The position numbers were made by a program, and so were the translations under genes. Source: Planctomycetota bacterium (lineage in GTDB: Bacteria > Planctomycetota > MHYJ01 > JACQXL01 > JACQZI01). From it: a DNA stretch of 64,000 nucleotides. Within the stretch, counting starts at the first letter, position 1; the number at the start of each line of letters is the position of its first letter. The stretch spans positions 1 through 64,000 of the forward strand of contig JACQZI010000023.1 in assembly GCA_016207825.1 (NCBI GenBank), given 5' to 3'. The notes under the pieces were generated by a model. It had not been told where the DNA came from. It made no database searches and saw only the letters and a program-made list of their open reading frames with translations. Shown piece after piece: positions 59,348 through 64,000 of the stretch.

Positions 59348-59770
59348 TCACAGAGTCTTTCTCAGTGAACGGAAAATATTGCTGATGGAAGTTATAATTA
59401 CTATTATAGCACCCAGACATAAAACAGCTAACAGAAAATAACCATACCCGCCTTCCAAAAGGGGAAAGTTTTGTATAAATCCGAATAAAAACAGACCGCC
59501 TATTAAGAAAACAACAGCCAAGCTCATAACTGAAGAAATTATTACCCATATCCTTGATAATTTATTCGGTATGATATCAAATATGGCGGCTGAGGCTACC
59601 ATAATAACAAAAAGTTCTATAATTATTTCTCCGCAAGAATACGCATCTATGCGAACTTTATGCGCTGATTCGGTTAATCCCCCCAACATGAACAAAAACT
59701 CAACGATGATTACGTAGATAGCCAAAGCTGTTAGTATGATTGATGCGGAGATTACAATGATTTTCTTCAT
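59348..59770 (-). CDS. Four-helix membrane protein, unknown
   Basis: 140 residues from the ATG at 59770. Four hydrophobic segments (IIVISASIILTALAIYVIIV; IIIELFVIMVASAAIFDII; IWVIISSVMSLAVVFLIGGL; YFLLAVLCLGAIIVIITSIS). A longer frame to 59812 passes through the promoter TTGACT/TATACT at 59793-59820 and is rejected. AT-rich. No family recognised. Confidence 0.65.
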   Translation of the reverse strand: MKKIIVISASIILTALAIYVIIVEFLFMLGGLTESAHKVRIDAYSCGEIIIELFVIMVASAAIFDIIPNKLSRIWVIISSVMSLAVVFLIGGLFLFGFIQNFPLLEGGYGYFLLAVLCLGAIIVIITSISNIFRSLRKTL

Positions 59771-59792
59771 ATACAGGATTTTTCTACGGTTA

Positions 59793-59820
59793 AGTATATC
59801 ACTATTTGTCATTAAGTCAA
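59793..59820 (-). promoter_or_regulatory. Promoter of the four-helix membrane protein
   Basis: Reverse strand: TTGACT (59820-59815), 16 bases, TATACT (59798-59793). Predicted start about 16 bases before the ATG at 59770. Confidence 0.6.
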
Positions 59821-59952
59821 GTGTAATTCACCTCGTTGGGTTGTTTCACCTGATTAATCGGCGTTTATCTGTGTAATCCGACTCTACCTGTTTAACATAA
59901 TCAGCTGCCTACACAAAAATTATTGATATCAGGCGTCCCATAAATGGGGTCG

Positions 59953-60112
59953 TCCCTGCCGACAGGCAGGGGCAGTTATTTAACTTATCCTTTTTCTTGA
60001 AAAGCGTATAAAATAATTGTAAGTTAATGGTCTTTTATATTAATAATATTATTGGAATATTGCCCCACTCATCCCGCAGTAACGGGACTCGGGGACGCCC
60101 GATTGATGCGGA
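59953..60112. other. metK leader region with palindromes and promoter
   Basis: Holds a CCCTGCC/GGCAGGG hairpin at 59955-59972, a weak promoter (TTATCC 59985-59990, TATAAA 60007-60012), a CCCG/CGGG stem and a GGGGACGCCCGATTGATG repeat copy at 60088-60112. I see no SAM riboswitch core. Confidence 0.4.
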
Positions 60113-60140
60113 GTTTAGCAGGGGCGAAAGGAGCTTAAAC

Positions 60141-61316
60141 ATGAATAGGCGCAAAAAGAGATTTTTCACTTCAGAAGCAGTTTGTATGGGACACCCTGAT
60201 AAAGTCTGCGACCAGATTTCAGATGCCGTTCTCGATGCCTTAATCGCCGATGACCCGTATTCGCGCGTTGCCTGCGAGACATCCGTTAAAACCGGCATGG
60301 TCCTCGTCTCGGGCGAAATCACCACCACGGCTTATGTGGAAATCCCGGATATCGTCCGCCAGACTATCAAAGAAATAGGCTATACAGACGCCTGCACGGG
60401 TTTCGATTATGAAACCTGCGCGGTCCTGACCTGCATCCAAAAGCAATCCGGCGATATCGCTTTGGGAGTCGATGAAAACAAGAAAAAAGGCAAAGATATC
60501 GGCGCGGGCGACCAGGGAATGATGTTCGGTTATGCCTGCAACGAAACGCCGGAACTAATGCCCCTCCCGATTTCCCTTGCACGTAAAATAGTCAATAAAT
60601 CCGCCGATATGCGCATCGAAAGCGATTTGCCTTATCTCCGGCCCGACGGCAAGACGCAAATTACCGTGGAATACTTTGATAATAAACCGGTCAGGGTTGA
60701 CACCGTCGTCCTTTCACTCCAGCATAACCCCGAGGTCAACTGCAGTAAACTCAAGGATGACTTGATTAATAAGATAATAAAACCGAGCATTCCGAAACAC
60801 CTTCTGGATAAAAAGACCAAGTATTATGTAAACCCGACCGGCAGGTTTGTCTTAGGCGGCCCTTACGCGGATGCGGGTCTGACCGGACGTAAAATAATCG
60901 TCGATACCTACGGCGGGATGGGACGCCACGGGGGCGGCGCATTCTCCGGCAAAGACCCGACCAAGGTAGACCGGAGCGCTTCCTACGCGGCGCGCCACGC
61001 GGCCAAGAATATCGTCGCCGCAGGATTAGCCGACCGTTGCGAAGTCCAACTGGCTTATGCCATCGGCGTTTCACAGCCGGTTGCCATCGACGTGGAAACA
61101 TTCGGCACGGGCAAGATACCGGAAGATAAAATCTCCGCGCTTCTTATGAAGCACTTTGACTTCTCCCCCAGCGGAATAATCGAGCGCCTTAAACTGCGCC
61201 GCCCGATTTATAAACAGACCGCCCGTTATGGACATTTCGGCCACAGCGGAGAAGGCTATACCTGGGAAAAGACGGATAAAGTTGCTCTTCTCAAGAAAGA
61301 AGCGAGGAGAATATAA
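60141..61316 (+). CDS. metK: S-adenosylmethionine synthetase
   Basis: 391 residues. Makes SAM from methionine and ATP. Intact motifs: [67 protein letters not shown] and [20 protein letters not shown]. The ATG at 60141 follows AAAGGAGC; a frame open to 60027 would translate the repeat region. It is followed after 113 bases (with CACGAATGGCACGAATG stutters) by ahcY, so methyl-cycle genes are clustered. Confidence 0.97.
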   Translation: MNRRKKRFFTSEAVCMGHPDKVCDQISDAVLDALIADDPYSRVACETSVKTGMVLVSGEITTTAYVEIPDIVRQTIKEIGYTDACTGFDYETCAVLTCIQKQSGDIALGVDENKKKGKDIGAGDQGMMFGYACNETPELMPLPISLARKIVNKSADMRIESDLPYLRPDGKTQITVEYFDNKPVRVDTVVLSLQHNPEVNCSKLKDDLINKIIKPSIPKHLLDKKTKYYVNPTGRFVLGGPYADAGLTGRKIIVDTYGGMGRHGGGAFSGKDPTKVDRSASYAARHAAKNIVAAGLADRCEVQLAYAIGVSQPVAIDVETFGTGKIPEDKISALLMKHFDFSPSGIIERLKLRRPIYKQTARYGHFGHSGEGYTWEKTDKVALLKKEARRI

Positions 61317-61429
61317 TACCAAATATTAATCACGAATGGCACGAATGAAACCAAATAAGATAAATATAAATTCTTATTCGCGTGATTCGTCATATTAGTG
61401 TGATTCGTGTTAAAAAAACAGGAGAGAAA

Positions 61430-62689
61430 ATGAAATACGACGTAAAAGATTTAAAGCTTGCCGCCAAGGGAAAAGGAAGAATCAATTGGGCAGATAAGCA
61501 CATGCCCGTCTTGCAGATGATTCGGGCGCGGTTTGCCAAGGAACAACCGCTTAAAGGTGTCCGTATTGCCGCCTGTTTGCATGTAACAAGCGAGACCGCG
61601 AACCTGATGAGAACCCTTAAAGCCGGCGGAGCACAACTGGCGCTCTGCGCTTCCAATCCGCTTTCGACGCAAGATGACGTCGCCGCCAGCCTGGTAAAAG
61701 ATTTCGGGATTTCCGTATTTTCCGTGCACGGGGAAGATAACAAGAAATATTATTCCCATATAGAAGCGCTCATCGCCACCAAGCCGCAGATTACCGTGGA
61801 TGACGGCGCGGATGTCGTTTCCACCATCCACTCCAAGCATAAGGATATGATAAAATACATCTATGCCGGCATGGAAGAAACCACCACCGGCGTAATCAGG
61901 ATGCGTGCCATGGCAAAAGACGGCGCTTTGCTTTATCCGATATTTTCCGTAAACGATGCCACGACCAAATATCTCTTTGACAACCGTTACGGCACGGGCC
62001 AATCCAGCGTAGACGGGATTCTGCGCGCGACCAATATTTTATACGCCGGCAAGACCGTGGTCGTCGGCGGTTACGGCTGGTGCGGACGCGGATTCGCCAT
62101 GCGCGCCAAGGGTATCGGCGCGCGGGTGATTGTTACCGAGGTCAATCCGCTTAAAGCCCTGGAAGCCACCATGGACGGCTATGAAGTCATGCCCATGAAA
62201 GAAGCCGCCAGGAAAGGCGATATCTTCTGCACCCTGACCGGCGATATCGATGTCATCACCGGTGAACACTTCCTGGCAATGAAAGACGGCGCGATTGTCT
62301 CCAATTCCGGCCACTTTAATGTCGAGCTCGATTTGGTCGCGCTGAAGAAACTCTCCAAGAAAATCAATAAGAACGTCCGCACCAATGTGGATGAATATAT
62401 CCTCAAAAACGGCAAGGCGATTTATGTCTTAGGCGAAGGGAGATTAGTGAACCTCGCCTGCGCCGAGGGGCATCCGGCAACTGTCATGGACATGAGCTTT
62501 GCCACGCAGGCATTGATGGCTGAATATTCGGTCAAGAACTACAAGAAGCTTTCTCCCAAGGTTTATTTAGTGCCGAATGAGATTGAGGACTGGATTTCCC
62601 GCCTGAAGCTCCAGACACTGGGCGTCAAGATAGACACCCTGAGCGAAAGGCAGAAAGAATATCTTTCTTCCTGGCAGGAAGGGACGTAG
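61430..62689 (+). CDS. ahcY: Adenosylhomocysteinase
   Basis: 419 residues. Hydrolyses S-adenosylhomocysteine to adenosine and homocysteine. Characteristic segments: HVTSETANLMRTLKAGGAQL, ASNPLSTQDDVAA, MEETTTGVIRM, NDATTKYLFDNRYGTGQS, NAD-binding VVGGYGWCGRGFA, and the C-terminal SERQKEYLSSWQEGT. It is the shorter bacterial/archaeal type without the long insertion. The start follows CAGGAGAG. Its last 30 bases, ending with the stop codon, are repeated exactly at 63297-63326, on the other side of the hicBA genes. Confidence 0.97.
   Translation: MKYDVKDLKLAAKGKGRINWADKHMPVLQMIRARFAKEQPLKGVRIAACLHVTSETANLMRTLKAGGAQLALCASNPLSTQDDVAASLVKDFGISVFSVHGEDNKKYYSHIEALIATKPQITVDDGADVVSTIHSKHKDMIKYIYAGMEETTTGVIRMRAMAKDGALLYPIFSVNDATTKYLFDNRYGTGQSSVDGILRATNILYAGKTVVVGGYGWCGRGFAMRAKGIGARVIVTEVNPLKALEATMDGYEVMPMKEAARKGDIFCTLTGDIDVITGEHFLAMKDGAIVSNSGHFNVELDLVALKKLSKKINKNVRTNVDEYILKNGKAIYVLGEGRLVNLACAEGHPATVMDMSFATQALMAEYSVKNYKKLSPKVYLVPNEIEDWISRLKLQTLGVKIDTLSERQKEYLSSWQEGT
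62660..62689 (+). repeat. 30-bp direct repeat, copy 1 (3' end of ahcY)
   Basis: Identical over 30 bases to 63297-63326, with a palindromic core CTTCCTGGCAGGAAG. The two copies bracket hicBA, 637 bp apart. Confidence 0.9.
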
Positions 62690-62763
62690 AGCTTTACCAC
62701 AGAGAACATCTATAGCCCGAGCTTTCTTATGCGTAATTAATTTACCAGTCAATCAATCCGAAA

Positions 62764-62985
62764 TTAGCACTCGAATTCACTGCGGGGGACACCTGATTGC
62801 CTGATTATTGATTGAAGCGTGCCTAATTTTATTTCAGGATGGTTTGGAACAGGAACGGTTATCGTAGTATGTTGAAGTTTTTTCTGCATTACGACATGGC
62901 TTCCGCGTTGGCGGACACGGACAAAGCCCTGTCTGACAAGAATCGCACAAACTTCCCTGCCGGAAAGGATTCGTAATTTAGCCAA
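62764..62985 (-). CDS. hicA: HicA-type mRNA interferase toxin
   Basis: 73 residues. HicA/YcfA double-stranded-RNA-binding-like toxin: SGREVCAILVRQGFVRVRQR, catalytic H30 in RGSHVVM, TITVPVPNHPEIKLGTLQSI, IRQSGVPRSEF. It overlaps the upstream hicB by 8 bases, giving the less common antitoxin-first order. The length is normal. Confidence 0.9.
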   Translation of the reverse strand: MAKLRILSGREVCAILVRQGFVRVRQRGSHVVMQKKLQHTTITVPVPNHPEIKLGTLQSIIRQSGVPRSEFEC

Positions 62986-63199
62986 TCGATACCTCCACCT
63001 GAGTTATATATACTTCGCCATGAAGCCGTTTTTTAATCTCTGATGGAGAAGCCGATTCGAAAAACAGCTCAATTGCCTCGCGGAGGTTATTACGTGCTTT
63101 TTCTATAGTATTTCCCTGGCTGGCGATATCCAGTTCGGGGCACAAAGCTACGTAATCTTTGCCTTCTTTTTCGATAACTGCGGTAAGTTGTTTGAGCAT
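62978..63199 (-). CDS. hicB: HicB-type antitoxin
   Basis: 73 residues. HicB fold (LTAVIEKEGKDYVALCPELD, SQGNTIEKARNNLREAIELF), which neutralises HicA. It is the short form: no C-terminal HTH or RHH domain is visible after VYITQVEVSIG, so DNA binding and autoregulation may be weak or need a partner. AAAGGAGG precedes the ATG. hicB and hicA form a two-gene islet between ahcY and guaB, bounded by the 30-bp direct repeats. Confidence 0.88.
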   Translation of the reverse strand: MLKQLTAVIEKEGKDYVALCPELDIASQGNTIEKARNNLREAIELFFESASPSEIKKRLHGEVYITQVEVSIG

Positions 63200-63296
63200 A
63201 AAATTAAACCTCCTTTTTCTATATTAGTCATTTGTATTATATCCCGCTATATGATAAATGTCAAAGGATTTTAGCTTAATCGGCTAGTTTAAACAG

Positions 63297-63326
63297 TATC
63301 TTTCTTCCTGGCAGGAAGGGACGTAG
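63297..63326 (+). repeat. 30-bp direct repeat, copy 2 (ghost of the ahcY end)
   Basis: Exact duplicate of the last 30 bases of ahcY including its stop codon; it is not preceded by any ahcY-like reading frame. Probably the original 3' end of ahcY, or the distal attachment site. Confidence 0.9.
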
Positions 63327-63390
63327 GTTTTTCGGTTATTATTACCTGACTCTTAACCATAAGGCTGGTTTTCTATACATCCATATTAAC

Positions 63391-63419
63391 TTGACAAAAC
63401 CGCTTTTGGATACTAATAT
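63391..63419 (+). promoter_or_regulatory. Promoter of guaB
   Basis: TTGACA (63391-63396), 17 bases, TAATAT (63414-63419). The ATG follows 14 bases after the -10 without a ribosome site. Confidence 0.65.
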
Positions 63420-63433
63420 ACTACGGCAAATCT

Positions 63434-64000
63434 ATGAATAAGATAATTCCGGAAAAAGGGATTACCTTTGACGACATCCTTTTAATCCCTGCCAGATCAG
63501 AAGTAGTACCTAGTGAGGTAAATACCTCCACCCTGTTCTCCCGCCATATCAAGATTAATATCCCGATATGCTCGGCGGCAATGGATACGGTTACCGAGGC
63601 AAACCTGGCTATCGCACTTGCCCAGGAAGGCGGAATCGGCATCATCCATAAAAACATGCCCATCGAGCAGCAGGCGCGCGAAGTCCATAAAGTAAAACGC
63701 TCCGCCAGCGGAATAATCATCGACCCGATTACGCTCCCCCCCACCGAAACAATCGGCAAAGCCAAAAGCATTATGCGGGAACATAATATTTCCGGCATCC
63801 CGATTGTAGAAGAGAATAAGCGTGTAGTCGGCATCCTAACCAACCGAGACCTAAGGTTCCAGAAATCCGATGACAAGAAAATAGAAGAGGTCATGACCAA
63901 AGAACATCTGATAACAGCCCAGCCGGGAACGACGCTTGAAAAAGCCCGTGAAATCCTCCATAAAAACAAGGTGGAAAAACTGCTCCTGGTGGATAAGAGC
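63434..64000 (+). CDS. guaB: IMP dehydrogenase, 3' end outside window
   Basis: 189 codons, open to the window edge. Oxidises IMP to XMP with NAD+, the committing step of GMP synthesis. IPEKGITFDDILLIPARSEV, NIPICSAAMDTVTEANLAIA, QEGGIGIIHKNMPIEQQARE are diagnostic, followed by the start of the tandem CBS domains (IMREHNISGIPIVEENKRVV, ILTNRDLRF). The catalytic Cys loop lies beyond the window. The start is the ATG at 63434; no other in-frame candidate matches the family. The promoter is very close and no Shine-Dalgarno is present. Confidence 0.95.
   Translation, partial: MNKIIPEKGITFDDILLIPARSEVVPSEVNTSTLFSRHIKINIPICSAAMDTVTEANLAIALAQEGGIGIIHKNMPIEQQAREVHKVKRSASGIIIDPITLPPTETIGKAKSIMREHNISGIPIVEENKRVVGILTNRDLRFQKSDDKKIEEVMTKEHLITAQPGTTLEKAREILHKNKVEKLLLVDKS

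Noticed and set aside
59771-59812. Upstream start for the four-helix membrane protein
   Set aside because: The extra codons run through its own -35/-10 promoter.
59821-60140. SAM riboswitch upstream of metK
   Set aside because: No SAM-I, SAM-II or SAH core; the region holds palindromic repeats and a weak promoter instead.
60027-60140. Upstream start for metK adding 38 residues
   Set aside because: The added residues translate a palindromic repeat; AAAGGAGC places the start at 60141.
63421-63969. Reverse-strand 182-residue frame at the window end
   Set aside because: The plus strand encodes the unmistakable IMP dehydrogenase N-terminus.

Overview
The window reads as a chromosomal piece of an uncultured anaerobic, diderm (Gram-negative type) bacterium. 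Diderm markers are a TonB-dependent receptor, an LptD-like outer-membrane protein and several signal-peptide or lipoprotein genes. Anaerobic markers are the large corrinoid iron-sulfur (gamma) subunit of the CO dehydrogenase/acetyl-CoA synthase and a four-gene pyruvate:ferredoxin oxidoreductase locus. The mixture, plus very abundant GGIAHDFNNIL-type hybrid kinases, delta-60 repeats and giant envelope proteins, suggests a Planctomycetota-like lineage. That placement is an inference and other uncultured phyla are possible.

Layout. 1-2607: edge of a secreted Ig-like protein and a TonB receptor. 2908-9435: a sigma-54-type promoter followed by an overlapping signalling operon (two small HTH proteins, an HD-GYP response regulator, a 1329-residue multi-PAS hybrid kinase), then a single-REC regulator and an unknown protein. 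9464-13000: small accessory genes (TPR lipoprotein, GIY-YIG protein, winged helix, phasin-like protein, Fic enzyme with an antisense antitoxin-like gene) separated by palindromic and dispersed repeats. 13228-15315: a soluble hybrid kinase. 15539-17096: an AT-rich, translationally coupled five-gene operon of zinc-ribbon and membrane proteins. 17347-20157: unknown and tail-fibre-like genes with a 10 x 21 bp tandem array. 20389-25333: REC-only proteins, a delta-60 repeat lipoprotein and a membrane kinase. 25416-33642 (minus): two giant paralogous envelope proteins. 33920-42449: PAS regulator, two more hybrid kinases, an RR and a diguanylate cyclase.

From 42610 the region is mostly housekeeping: tRNA-Arg, lptD-like, UDP-glucose dehydrogenase, coaD, a FabZ-like dehydratase, a thioredoxin-fold secreted protein, a phosphoesterase, the CODH/ACS gamma subunit, the pyruvate oxidoreductase locus (with a GltD-like ferredoxin fusion), a SIR2 protein, a GIY-YIG cassette beside tRNA-Ser, DppA, MetK, AhcY, a HicBA toxin-antitoxin islet and the start of guaB.

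How the parts fit. The signalling genes form a dense, unlinked-output phosphorelay and c-di-GMP network: one HD-GYP phosphodiesterase, one GGEEF cyclase, five kinases and six REC proteins, several without output domains. The metabolic part supports reductive acetyl-CoA metabolism (CODH/ACS with pyruvate synthase) and the methyl cycle (MetK and AhcY).

The most unusual feature is the repeat ecology. Short palindromic elements lie between genes, inside a broken tRNA and in frame inside coding sequences. Two tiny cassettes (hicBA at the 3' end of ahcY; GIY-YIG at tRNA-Ser) are flanked by duplications of the gene they abut. The AT-rich five-gene operon and the antisense Fic partner are the best candidates for undescribed systems.
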